This document shows, in pieces, positions 53,644 to 64,000 of a stretch of DNA of 64,000 nt. Under the pieces are notes generated by a model, which did not search any database, had not been told where the DNA came from, and saw nothing but the letters and a program-made list of their open reading frames with translations. Position 1 is the first letter of the stretch, and every line of letters begins with the position of its first letter. Source of the stretch: Lojkania enalia (taxonomy: Eukaryota > Ascomycota > Dothideomycetes > Pleosporales); assembly GCA_010094045.1 (NCBI GenBank), contig ML986634.1:1-64000 (forward strand), in the 5' to 3' direction. Both the position numbers and the translations under genes were made by a program.

Positions 53644-54876
53644 GATGATAGAAGTATTACTTGTAATAGAATTAGTATAAGAAAGTGTGAGGCGTCATGT
53701 AGGCAGGAAGCTTGAAGAGCCAAAAGGGAGTACAGATAATATTCTTTAAGAAAGAGAAAGAGAGACGAATCCCTAAGGAGTAGCCCTTAGGACTTGGGAA
53801 AGTATATATCTAGGTGCTCACGTAACTAACCCATAGGTCAGTTGAGCTAGGGTTAAGGGTGTCTTGTATGGGACCCGAGGCCCTGCTCTTGGAGGGTAAC
53901 ACTGAAGGACCCGTTACGGAGCCCCCTCCCCTCCTAAGGGGTCGACCTAACCCTAGAAGTATTAGATTAAAAACTTAGGGTTCTTTATTATTATATTCTC
54001 TGTATAACTATATGCGTACAGCCTACGGACACAGTATAAACTAGCTCTAGCTTATTGTCACGGCGACGCGCCTCAGATGTCAATGCTAGATGAACGAGCA
54101 TCAGATTGAACTATATAGATTGCTAACGTACAGCTGCCATGATGGCTCAAGACATCTGAATGAAGAGAGAAAGGAGACGGACATCAGGTCGCACGTATGT
54201 ACATCCAGGGGTTTGGGTCTGTGCGTAATAGGCGAGGTGGCACGGGACCGGGAAGAAGCCGATACCGTGACACTAATAGGAGGGATTGTTTAGCTATTAA
54301 CTTTTGAATAAGAGAAATATATATATCAGGGAAATTATGCTATTACATTTTAAGCTATAAGCCATTACTCGTAGCTTATTTAATTAGTATTTTATCTAGC
54401 CTTAGTCTAGAGGGTTTTTATAGGAGGCTAATATCTAGTAATCCCTATCCGAGACTCCCGTAGAAGGTTTAGTACTATCCTTCGCTTATCCATATCAGGC
54501 ATCGCTTCTCGCCCTACGTATATGTACTTTTCCGCTTGCTACCTTTGTATAGCTGAAATAGAGTCTCAACCTGCTAGCCTTTGGCCGCCCTGAGTGCCCG
54601 TCCTCACACAACTGGCACTAGTACGGAGTGGTATGGGGAGTCGGTATATTGGGTGGAAGACAGACGAATCACTGCTCTGCTTGGGTCAATTCGTCTAAAC
54701 GATGTTATAGTGCGGGTCACATGATCCCACGTGATACCTTTCCTCACGACTGAGCTTGATGCTGGGCTGCCTACCACAATTCGGCCCGAATTAACTAGTC
54801 TAGATTCGGCATATCGGCTCTATGGCCGGATAATAGCCTCATAATGCGCCAAATAGTTTACATACTATATTTCGTT
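53644..54876. other. AT-rich transposon-derived spacer 53644-54876
   Basis: 1.2 kb gene-free. It includes TTAGGG/CTAACCC-like words (about 53850-53980), an LTR-like unit at 54056-54272 and AT-rich sequence to about 54480. It forms the right border of the metabolite cluster. Confidence 0.5.
54056..54272. mobile_element. Candidate solo LTR
   Basis: A 217-bp unit begins TGTCACGG and ends CCGTGACA, the perfect inverted termini (TG..CA) common in fungal Gypsy-type LTRs. Flanking pentamers CTTAT and CTAAT match at four of five positions, as expected for an aged target-site duplication. No internal retrotransposon genes lie nearby. Confidence 0.5.
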
Positions 54877-57800
54877 CTACATAATAGCCGTGACGGCATA
54901 CATGGGCGCAGCAAAGTTCAGCACGCCCTCTTCGCCCCGGGTGTACGGATCCAGATACACTCTCCATTGCGGCCGGTGTCGCGCTCCATCTTCCAGTGCA
55001 TCCAAGCCCGAGATACGCAGAACGACATAGACCTCTGATGGCGTCGCCGACGTGACGCGCAGCTTCTTTGCCTGCTTAATGTTAGCCCAAACGTCTGCTG
55101 GGTTGCTGCATGACTTGACAAAACTTACCAACTTGTACTGGTTGCTACTCATATAAAAGGTAGTAGTAGGATCTTGGCTCGTTGTGCTCTTGACCTCCAG
55201 CCGGTACAAGGGCGCACTGCCATTGTTGCAAGCCGTGGACAGCCACTCTGGCGTTGCGTACGGGTGCTGAATTTGCAGAAAGTGGCGAGAGAGGGCACCA
55301 TGTGTGTCCTTATAAGTAAAGTCCGACACTTCGCGGCCAAAGGTCGAGAAGCCAGCGCGAGAGCGCAGCGAGCTGGTCCAGTTGTCTTCGCCCGTGAAGC
55401 CGGGCAGTCCGAGCGTGTCGTGTAGCAAGGTGTATACCTGGACAAGAGTCAGCTTCTAACCTGGCTGGATGTGGCAAGCCACATTGTCTAATGGACTTAC
55501 AAACTGTTCTCCCAGAAAGCCGACTTCGAAGTCACGTGCCATTTCCTCCTCGTTACGACTTGGAACCAGCCCTCCTTGTCGGCGTGGGCTGCGATCGATC
55601 TGGACCGGCGTCGACATGGGACCAGGCTTAGTGGCCTCGAGAGTCTCCCTCAATGTGCTCATATCAAAAGCGCTACCGCCGCCGACAAACTGATCATTTG
55701 ACCTAGAGCTGAATGCAGGGCCCGCGTTTCGGGCGAAGCCTTGAAGCCGTTCCATGTTCCGGCTGCGGTTTTCTGTGCTATAAAGACCAGCGGCCGTGGG
55801 CCGGGGCGTGACTGGTCGTTCGCGAGGGCTCTCGCCGGAAGGCACATTCAAATGACCCCGCGACAGAGGCTCCGGCGTAGTCGGCCTGGGTGTGGTCGGC
55901 CTAGAGCTAGGTCGATGATCCACATGTGATCGCAGAGTCGTGTTTGTAGCCTCAGACCTCGCCGAAGCACGCGTAAATTCTACAATAGTCGACCCTACGG
56001 AAGCCGAGCGAACACTGCTTGCAATCATCGTCGATGCGTCGTCACCACTATCATCAGAGCTGTCGTCACTTTGGCTCGGTAAGTCTTCGTTGAGCAGATC
56101 TACCACCAAAGTCTCCACGTAATTGTCTGCAGCATCCCCACCAGTGATACCTCTTTTAATCAGCAATTCCTTCAGCGAGGCGTGCGGCACCTGCAGGAGG
56201 GGATGAAGATCTGGGAGATCGGCCGGTTCAAGCTCCAGTGCCGCTACAAGCTGCTCTGGAAAGTCTGTTACGAGCGCACAATTGCGCGCGTGCCTGTTCG
56301 CCGAGACGTGAATCTCCAGCTTCACAGTCCTGTCTTCTCCTATGCTGACTTTTACACTAGAACCTCCTTCACTCTTCGTTACAATAGTGCGTTCTAATAT
56401 ATAATGCGTCTTGATATCTGCACTCATCCAAACCTCGACGTTTTTGAGAAGCGGTCGAAGCTCGTAAGGTGACTTGCACTCGGCAAACTCAAAGTATCTA
56501 TACCAGCGTAAGCAATAAAAAGCGCAGCGTCTAGTCGGAGGATCAAATTACGTACTTTACAAGTGCATTTTCACGACTTCGTAAGTCCCGCGTGAAGTCA
56601 CGGTCGTGCTCAAGCGGTTTGCAAGATTCCGTCTCTATAATAACATTCTCAGATAGAAACGAGTAGCAACCTCGATTGTGAAGTAAATCTTCAACCTTTC
56701 TCGAGGTGTCAAAATCGAAGTCGAGAAAGGTGTGGGTGTTAGAGAAGATGTCAAACAGATTCTGCCGGTCGTTGACGTAGAAACTTCCAATCGAGCGAAG
56801 TTCACGCGGGCACGTCGGCGTGCGGCACGGCCAGCATTTTTTGCCGTCGAGTCGTTTGAGCTCCGCATCGCTCTGTCGTAAGCGGGCAATTTCTTGTAGA
56901 AGCTCCTTTATGTACTGGTATCCGTCCTCGTCTTGCATGGGGACGCACATTGATGATTCATCTAACAAGTCAGTGACTAGCATGTCCATGGTTGCATTCT
57001 GCACTTCCAACGTGTCTGAACAGATCGCGATATTGATTCAACGAAGGCATGAGGGCATGCTTGGATCGCAGAACCGACCGGGTCCAGATGCAGTCCTCGA
57101 GTGATAGCCACCGGCCACGTTGGCGGTTAATACCCCGGAGAAAGACGAGGGGGCTATTCTTGAAAGCTTTCCTATCGAAGCGGTCAGCTAGTTATCACAT
57201 TCTGAGCTTGAACACATGCTTTATAGTGTTTGGGTAGCGGCGACGGCAGCTCTCAATTCTCTCATAGAGCCGGTGCACTCGCTTCGGATCGTCACGCTTC
57301 CGTCTCTGCATCAACGTCAAGTCGTTAAGCAGTTCAGCGATACCAGCATTTGGGAGGTTGAGAATGTCAGTGAAAAAGGCTTTTGCTATGGGCGCATGCT
57401 GCTCTATGGTGCGGCGAATGGCACTCTTGCTCTCCAGCTTGAGCTCATTCTGCGAAAACTCGTCGTCGTCCCACACACACTGCGCTCGCGTTTTCCACTC
57501 GAGGCCGGACCCTGATGTAGAGGGCACGGCAATGCAAGCGGTTTGGTCACCGACGCTAAATCTGTTCTCGATCAGCAACACTCATTCAGCGTCTTGCACT
57601 CTACTCACGTATTTGCGCAGTGCTTCTGTATAAACACATAAACTTCAGCGACACCTGCCATGGTTGTCGACTCATCGTGCCTAAGCTGTTCGAGATATTC
57701 TTGAGCTTCGGTGCTCGTCGCGTTTTGGACTTTCAAGATCTCTCGAAACAGCCGATCTAGTTCATAGCCATAGACTGGGTACAAGGCAGGCTTAGATGAG

Positions 57801-60677
57801 GAGCCCTTAGGTCCATGCCAGACACAGCTTTTCAGATGCTCATACTGGCCGTTTGGGAGATTGACAAGAGAATTACCAAACGCTTTCCTATAGACGATAG
57901 TTAGCATTATCAATCAGGTCTAGGTTAATCAAGCGCCCGGAATGAAGACCGCTAATTAAGTAGCTGTGTACACTTACCTAACCTTCTCCTCCTCAATCGG
58001 CCAGAAAGCTCGCGACTGGATCGCTAGGTAAAGCTGTTTTGACTTATCGACGTCTACATGCATCTTGAAGCCCGGCTGGTTGAGCACCCACAGATAATAG
58101 TCGAGTCCCTCGTCTAGTCCAACACCTAAGCTGGATAGAAATTTCCAGTCCTTTGGGTCGCCGCTTGGCAAAGTTAGGAAATCGCAGCAGCTGACACTAG
58201 CAAACGCATGTGTCTTTTCTACGAGTGTGGGCAAGGGGATGTAAGTTGTACGCAGAGCAGCTCTCGCCCCCGACTTGCACAGGAATTTGTGGCCTGCTAG
58301 TTTTTCTTTCGCCGTGTTCGTCATGTTCCTAATGTAAAGTCTCCAGTTCTTGTACAAGATGGCCAAGACCTGGTCGCTTTTATTATCTAGCAACCATACG
58401 AAGTCTCTGTGCAGCCTATCGGAATCAGTTGCGATGAAGCGAGGAACTAGTGCAACTCGGGCTGTCTCACTCAGCCATTCTGCAAACTTGGCTTTTTCAA
58501 AAGGATCGAGCCCTACGAAGTAGCTGCCATTTAGAAAGTGTGCTTCGCTGTAACCGGAGAAAAGCTGTTGCAGCTTGCCACCAACAGTAATATCGACATA
58601 TGCTGAGGTGCTCTTTTGGTAGTATTGGCTGGTGGAACACCAAAAGCATATATTGTCCATGTCTCCGGGCCGCAGATGCACTCGCATCCTGTAGAGGTAC
58701 TTGACCTGGGCGACGAGATGAGCAGCCTTTGCCGAGCTAAGCTTAGCGTGGTAGTCGAGGATCCGCTTGACGACGTTGGGGACGTCACAGTCCTTTACTC
58801 CGAGTAGTCGAAAGAGCTTTCTCCTGTTGGGGCAGGCGCAAGCTTCTTCGTGTACCAGGGACAATGGCAGTCCAGGCGGGATGGTCGTCCCCAAGCTCGC
58901 CGGAAAGTAAATTGGGTCATCCTCAGAGGGGGGACACCGCCAGGTCCCATCGTCCAGTGGGATCAGAGGAGTCCTTCCCAGGCTTATTGTATACCTTCTG
59001 TCGCCCCTAAGCTCTCATAGCTCGAGAATTACCTTAGCAAGATCCGAGGACCACTCCTTGCTTCGCATCTTAACGTGAAGCAAGCTTTTATTGTGCAGCT
59101 CGTGGATCTTCTCGCACACCCACCCCCAGCTAGGGACAGTGACGCCCAGCGACAAGAGCACATTACGGACCGAGTCAGGATAATCGGGAGAGACGTAGTC
59201 GCGCATATGCCCAAACATTGGCTCACCATTGCGATCGTGTGCCCAGTCTAGGAACATGAGATTTTTGGGTTCCCCAAAGCTGCCAGCTCGGTTCTTAATG
59301 ACAGGTGCTCCGCTGAGACGCTTATTTATGCTGTTTGTTATGCTGCGCCAGTATGCGCTCAGGCCCCTAGTTCCATTATTGAGGTAGAGCGGCCACATTT
59401 TTGCTAACCCGTCCAAGTTTGACCCTGCACTGAAGTTGAAGTAGGTGATGGCTGACTCAAAGGCGTGAGGAATCATGTTTGCGATGTTTTTGTTCCAGTA
59501 GTTGTCTTCGTCGACCGATTGCCGATTTGACGTAGTGAGGAAATCTGCCTGAATTACAAACTGTGCGCAAGATGAGCAGAGGCATTCAAGCCACTACGAA
59601 TGTAACGCACCTTGAACCCAAAGTCCCCAAGAGGCAGATATGCAAAGACAAAGTTATGCTTCCGTATCAAGGGCCTATACGTGAGCGATTCCTTCTGCAC
59701 TGGGAAGGCTAGCACAATGTCTGTGCATTCTATGTCTGGACGTCGGAATTCAGTCCCGTCAAAATTAATGGTGAGTCGGTATTTGAACAAGCTTTGCGTC
59801 GTGTTAGAATCCTCATCTTTGAGCGACACGATGCCAGAACTAGGCGTCCACTTGACGCGCTGAAAGCGCTTTGAGATGGCCGGCTTGTCAACCGAGGAGG
59901 AATCGAAAAGGGTGAGATGGAGTCGTTCTATGCGCTGTAGGAAAAGAATAAGGACGGGGTCGATTGCATCAACGTCATTTTTGAGCGCAGTTGAAAAGTC
60001 TGTCGACCGGTTGCAGATACGGTCTAGCACGATGGTCGTCTCATGTTCATGCTCGTGGTTGTCAAAGAAGTCTTCGTCCCACTGCGGCGTAACCATGCCA
60101 AGCTCTCTCGTCTGATCCAGCTGAAAGAAGTAAGGGTAAGAGCGTATGTGTGCCCGCTCGGCGAGCTTGAAGACAGACTTGAAGCCGATACCTTTTTCGC
60201 CCGTGTACCCTTGGCCAGGCTTTTTGGAACTCCGGCCCGTCCGACATAGCGCCTGGATGTTCTCTTTGGAAAAGCCGTCTTCGTTGCATTCAATCTTGAC
60301 ATATTTGGGAAAGACGGTGATGGATACCATTGGGGTCTTGTTAAAGGTGTACTTGTTGTCGTCGGCATTCTGAATGACTTCCATCAGGAACCGTGCGCGG
60401 TTCGTGTATAGGTCAGTTGATATGCTACGAAACGGTCAATTCCATAACATTACGAAAGTCATAGAGAACCACGGCGAATCTCTCACATTTTCAGTGCCTT
60501 TTCCAAGTCTTCTCGAATCTCCTCGCTCCCTTCGATCGCTTGCAGCATGCCCTTGCGACCCTTTTTTGCCTCCTCTTCTGCCTCTCGCTTGAATGCATCT
60601 GTGAAGGTCCCTTTTCGTCGCGCCAGCTCTTCGATTTCTGCGCGTGCCTCCTCTCTAAAGCTTATAATTTCAGCCAT
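54877..60677 (-). pseudogene. NO VEIN/sacsin-like GHKL-ATPase and DUF3883 giant gene, disrupted
   Basis: Nine proposed exons on the minus strand: 60677-60487, 60424-59611, 59560-57978, 57887-57609, 57561-57216, 57158-56556, 56497-55501, 55437-55129 and 55071-54877. They total about 1,770 codons. An N-terminal coiled coil leads to a GHKL (Hsp90-like) ATP site: FLMEVIQNADDN (N-box), ECNEDGFSKENI, and GYTGEKGIGFKSVF. A long helical middle follows with two related modules (KAFGNSLV..ILKVQNAT and KAFKNSPLV..LEVQNAT). The last 200 residues form DUF3883: FLGEQFVYTLLHDTLGLPGF, WTSSLRSRAG, DFTYKDT, YRLEVKSTT (nuclease-like E-x-K) and FYMSSNQYKL. An in-frame TGA (59017-59015) and a frameshift at about 57011 interrupt it. 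The exon 5/6 boundary is uncertain. Related proteins occur in plants, fungi and, with similar domains, prokaryotic defence loci. Confidence 0.7.
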
Positions 60678-61240
60678 ATCGCCCTAGTTTTGGGCGCGAT
60701 AAGCGTGCAAAAAAACGATATGAAGAAATGGACTTAACGAAAACAGAAGCAACTGAGCTATGAAGAGTCATGTTGCCCTGCACATAGTTCAGCGGTTCCA
60801 GCCATGATATTTAAAGGGCCGTGGGGGCTATGAATACCCCTGCATATGGCAAAGCAGCAGCTGCAGGAGTTAAAACATGCTCATGCTGTCAATCGTTTCG
60901 TTTGGCGCCGTCATTTGCTGCTTCAGTTTCGAGGTTTAGGGTTCTAGGGCAAAGATCTCTTAAAAAAAAATTATGGCTCCAAGTCTTAAAGGTCACCCTC
61001 GCTCGAGAAACGTTCATTCCAGCAGATATCTCTGGTCTGAGCACTCGTATAGAGAGCTACAAGGAGCAACTTCGGAAACGCTGTCAAGCACGTGAACAAG
61101 TGGGGATGAACACCGGGACTCAACATTTCAAAAATAGTTAAACATATGCATATTTGCATAGGAATCTAACTAGGCTTTGCGTTAGGATTAACTAGAGAAG
61201 TTGCATTGGTATCGCGTTGAATGTAACGTATTTCACAAGC
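60678..61240. other. Intergenic region 60678-61240
   Basis: Promoter side of the NO VEIN-like gene, up to the transposon. An open frame at 60821-61141 lacks an ATG start and any domain. Nothing else seen. Confidence 0.4.
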
Positions 61241-62335
61241 GAGTCGCCCACCCAAGCGTGTCGCCCACTTTTGCCAAGAAGTCATACCCTACCTACTTAC
61301 AACGCGATGCGGCAGCCACCTCAACCTCAATCAGTATATTAAAAAGGTCAGATATTGCTGGCTATCTTAGCTATTAATTAAGATCAAATTCAGAGCGTAC
61401 GAAGCGCTGTAGCTACTTATAGCATCCCCCGAGCGACGCTTAGAGACCGACGCGCTGGTAGACCTTCACGACGCAATTGCGAGCCCAATTCAAAGAAGCC
61501 CACGAAGCTAGAAGAGTTGACTATTATTCAGTATATACTAGACCTATCATCTCGTGGATATCCTCCTATTATTGATAGTGGACGATATATAGCCAACTAT
61601 TTACTCAGAGCTCGCTCTGCTAGCTAGGTCGGTAAAACTAGCCAGTAAGCTTCATTAGTCGCATCCCTGAGCTTAAAACATGCTTCTATCGAAATTATGA
61701 CTACTGGAGTGCTCTCTATAAGAACGCTGAGGTTATTAGTAGCCAGTTCGACCTACGAAAGCAAAGTATAGTATTGCTGATGACGATATCTATAATTTTA
61801 ATAAAATAGGCTATTAGATATATATCGTATCTACTAGTAAGATAGTTACTAGTGCTGAGCTATTAGCTAGTCGACTAAAATCACTTCTACCAGGCGATCG
61901 CGTCTAGGTAACAGTTGTTCAGGTTATTAGCGCTGATAGCTCCTTTACGCGCGCTGCTTCAGCGTTAGATTAGTCAGCTTTAGCAAGTAAATAAGGCTCT
62001 ATCGCAGCGCGAAAAGCGATCAAAAAAGGTTCTAAAGAAGTAAGGCAGTCTTCCTAAAGCTAAATCTAGTGAGATGGCTACTTAAAAAGAGGTGGATAAG
62101 CAGCTGGGAGATGAGGTTCGCGTAGGTAGGAAGCGTAGAAACGTCGGCAAGACGCACCGGAAGCGCCACAGTCGCTGCAGCGAGCATGCGCATAATACTA
62201 GGACTTGCGCAGTAGCAGATAAATAATATATCTATCATCTATCGAAATATTATGCTTATATCTGCTGGCGTTGTCGCGATGTATGCCTCTAAATATAGAG
62301 ATAGCTGATGAGGTGGGCGTTTGCTGTGGGCTTCA
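61241..62335 (+). mobile_element. Degenerate Fot1/pogo-type DNA transposon
   Basis: A plus-strand transposase relic about 61400-62230, with many stops and frame changes. Recognisable blocks in order: YSIPRATLRDRRAGRPSRR; IIQYILDLSSRGYPP; FISRIPELKTCFYRNYDY; ADDDIYNFNKIGY; then a C-terminal RCSEHAHNTRTC Cys/His knuckle. The usual catalytic NFDE reads NFNK, i.e. both acidic residues changed by G-to-A transitions. Left end GAGTCGCCCACCCAAGCGTGTCGCCCAC and right end AGGTGGGCGTTTGCTGTGGGC are imperfect inverted repeats. Inactive; RIP is the likely cause. Confidence 0.85.
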
Positions 62336-64000
62336 TTTTCAAGGCGGTAAGAGAGTTCTTGACAACACAGCATAATTCACGTGATTGAGAGCTTTTTTGA
62401 AGTTACCTCTTGTAGTGCCAACGTGTTTCTAGAATCGTTACATAAACTTAGTGACTTGAATAAGAGAACAAGGCTGGGAAAATGGAACGGCGCGTGGCGC
62501 GTGGCTTTAAGGAGTATTCTATGGTTTTGTGCCGGTTTTATAGCACTAATAACCCCTAGGACCAAGGCCTCCAAGTACTCTGGTCCCCAAATTGGGTCCC
62601 TAGGAGCCCTAAGGTCCCCGGAACGACTTCCCAGGCTATCACGGGACCACGTGATATGCTAGCGCAGACACGACGATCCGGAACGGATCAACGCAGAACC
62701 GTGGTCCTGAAGGGGTCACGGACGTGAAACACCTTTCTTCTTTGTGCTACGTCTTGTATCTAGTCTTGACCCCAACTAGGTCAATACTACTGCTATTCGT
62801 TGTTCGAGCATCGCTGCTGAATCAGATTGCAGCCGTACCGTGACTATTAAGACAGGTGATAGTTCTTTAACTGATTGTTCGATTCGTTGATTGTCTATCT
62901 AGACCGAGGGACACACCGTCTATATATGTACGCGGCCCCGGCCCCTGTCACATGTTCCTTGTCTCAGCTACTAGATGTTTGACAGTGACATCTTAAGAAA
63001 TTTTTCCTAGGACAATCAGTCTCTTAGGAAATTTACCATTGTATTTTACATGACCTGCCAACTCATGCTCAAAACCACATAATGCCAAAATGTGGGCGCA
63101 TATTCAAAGTTTCTCATTTTGCAATACTTGATATATACTCAGGAATCTACGATTGAAAACAATAAGTGTAATAAAGCCTATGAGCTTATTAATAAGTTGA
63201 TTACAGTAGATATATATATAAGAGGCACCGCGTACAGTAATAATAAAAGTTATTACAGGGAAAGAACGAGCGATTTCACGATATACTCTAGATATTCCGG
63301 CGAGGCGGGCATGACGGAGAAAGCATCAACAATAAATCGACAAGATAGATGTAGGTCTATTTTTAAGCTCTTTCGGGCATTGCGAAATTTATAATCCAGG
63401 AAGCATGAAACGAGGCAGCATGGGGCGGTGCTGGAGCTACTTTGGGTGCGAGTGACTCCAAAAGCGGCGACAGAAAACCTCCAAAAAAAGAGCCAAAAGT
63501 CCCCGGACATAGATTTACTCTAGTAAACTTTATAGGGTTGCCAAAATGGATGTCGTGAGCCATTTATGTCTGCGTTTCCTTGCCCCTCTCTTTCTAAAAT
63601 TTCCTGACAAAGCATGCTTGAATCAGGGAGGAATCTGCGTGAGTACTAAAACGTTTATGCAATTTAGATATCTAGCATGTACCGGCCAATTTACCAAAAT
63701 ACGCCGGCTCGATAGGAAGGCCCGGCGCATGTTTTCCTGGAACTAACACTGGAACGGAGATTTCATGCGAACAGGAAAAAAAAAATAAGAAAAAAAAGAT
63801 TTGCAGGCGGTACATTTGTTATCCCAGGCACCCCATATGACCACCTTAAAATAAAAGGAAATAGAGTGCTATGGGCAAGCCGAGTAAATACGCAATTTAT
63901 TCATATGGGAGCAGATTTAATATCTCATAAGAACTGAAGTGGGTAGAATGTTCAATGCGTTAGCCATATAGACTTAAATTCCAAAGCGCTCCAGAAAAAG
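62336..64000. other. Gene-free right end 62336-64000
   Basis: 1.66 kb. About 62.5-62.95 kb is GC-richer with short direct words (GGTCCC, GGGACCA, CCGTGACT) that may be an old LTR, but no boundaries could be set. From 63.1 kb it is AT-rich with short domain-free open frames and A-runs near 63780. No gene recognised. Confidence 0.4.

Noticed and set aside
57150..57195. 27-nt intron joining LRM to KAFKNS in the NO VEIN-like gene
   Set aside because: Also too short; a 57-nt intron with in-phase joins (57215-57159) is preferred, though it removes a few conserved-looking residues.
58990..59035. Short GT..AG intron to remove the in-frame TGA
   Set aside because: It would be about 26 nt, too short for a fungal spliceosomal intron, and would put the conserved downstream block out of frame.
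60821..61141. 106-codon frame next to the transposon
   Set aside because: Begins at a non-ATG codon and has no domain; the region is promoter/transposon flank.
62381..63746. Open frames of 60-100 codons at the right end
   Set aside because: No ATG-supported domain, AT-rich or repeat-like composition and no splice partners.

Overview
The window looks like a piece of a filamentous ascomycete (Pezizomycotina) chromosome. The genes have short introns (about 40-120 nt) with GT..AG ends and CTAAC/CTRAC-like branch sites. The families are typical of that group: two Zn(2)Cys(6) regulators, a fungal rhodopsin-like membrane protein, a DMATS prenyltransferase, GH128, an Atg37-type acyl-CoA-binding protein and a pogo/Fot1 element with RIP-like decay. 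The class cannot be fixed from sequence alone; a leotiomycete-like fungus would fit. All exon joins below were made by eye from splice signals and reading frame, and most were checked by frame arithmetic. Two genes carry lesions that no plausible intron removes.

Left part (0-21.7 kb): a large Zn(2)Cys(6) regulator (minus strand) with a 5 kb gene-free upstream region; tRNA-splicing endonuclease subunit SEN15 divergent from a small GPI-anchored cell-surface protein; a DUF2985 membrane protein; a proline-rich glycine-zipper protein; a monocarboxylate-type MFS transporter with an apparent 1-nt frameshift; a nitrilase; and a secreted GH128 glucanase.

Centre left (22.0-34.3 kb): a compact set that reads as a catabolic cluster for stilbene-type or other aromatic compounds. 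It holds a carotenoid-oxygenase-family enzyme with the residues seen in stilbene-cleaving members, an amidohydrolase-family aromatic acid decarboxylase, a SnoaL-like protein, an aldehyde dehydrogenase, a Zn(2)Cys(6) regulator and a DHA1-type MFS transporter. The logical route is alkene cleavage to aldehydes, oxidation to acids, then decarboxylation, with uptake or export and local control. Two divergent promoters in the set share the 10-mer CCGGYAATTA.

Middle (34.3-42.6 kb): a gene-poor stretch with a hypothetical protein, a possible Cys-rich relic, an Atg37/ACBD5-like protein and AT-rich sequence.

Centre right (42.6-53.6 kb): a secondary-metabolite cluster with no PKS or NRPS in the window: cytochrome P450, rhodopsin-like membrane protein, O-methyltransferase, DMATS-type (indole) prenyltransferase and a Baeyer-Villiger-type flavin monooxygenase. 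AT-rich, transposon-derived islands lie on both sides.

Right part (54.9-64 kb): a very large NO VEIN/sacsin-like gene (N-terminal GHKL ATPase, C-terminal DUF3883 nuclease-like domain) broken by an in-frame TGA and a frameshift, then a RIP-decayed Fot1/pogo transposon and gene-free AT-rich sequence.
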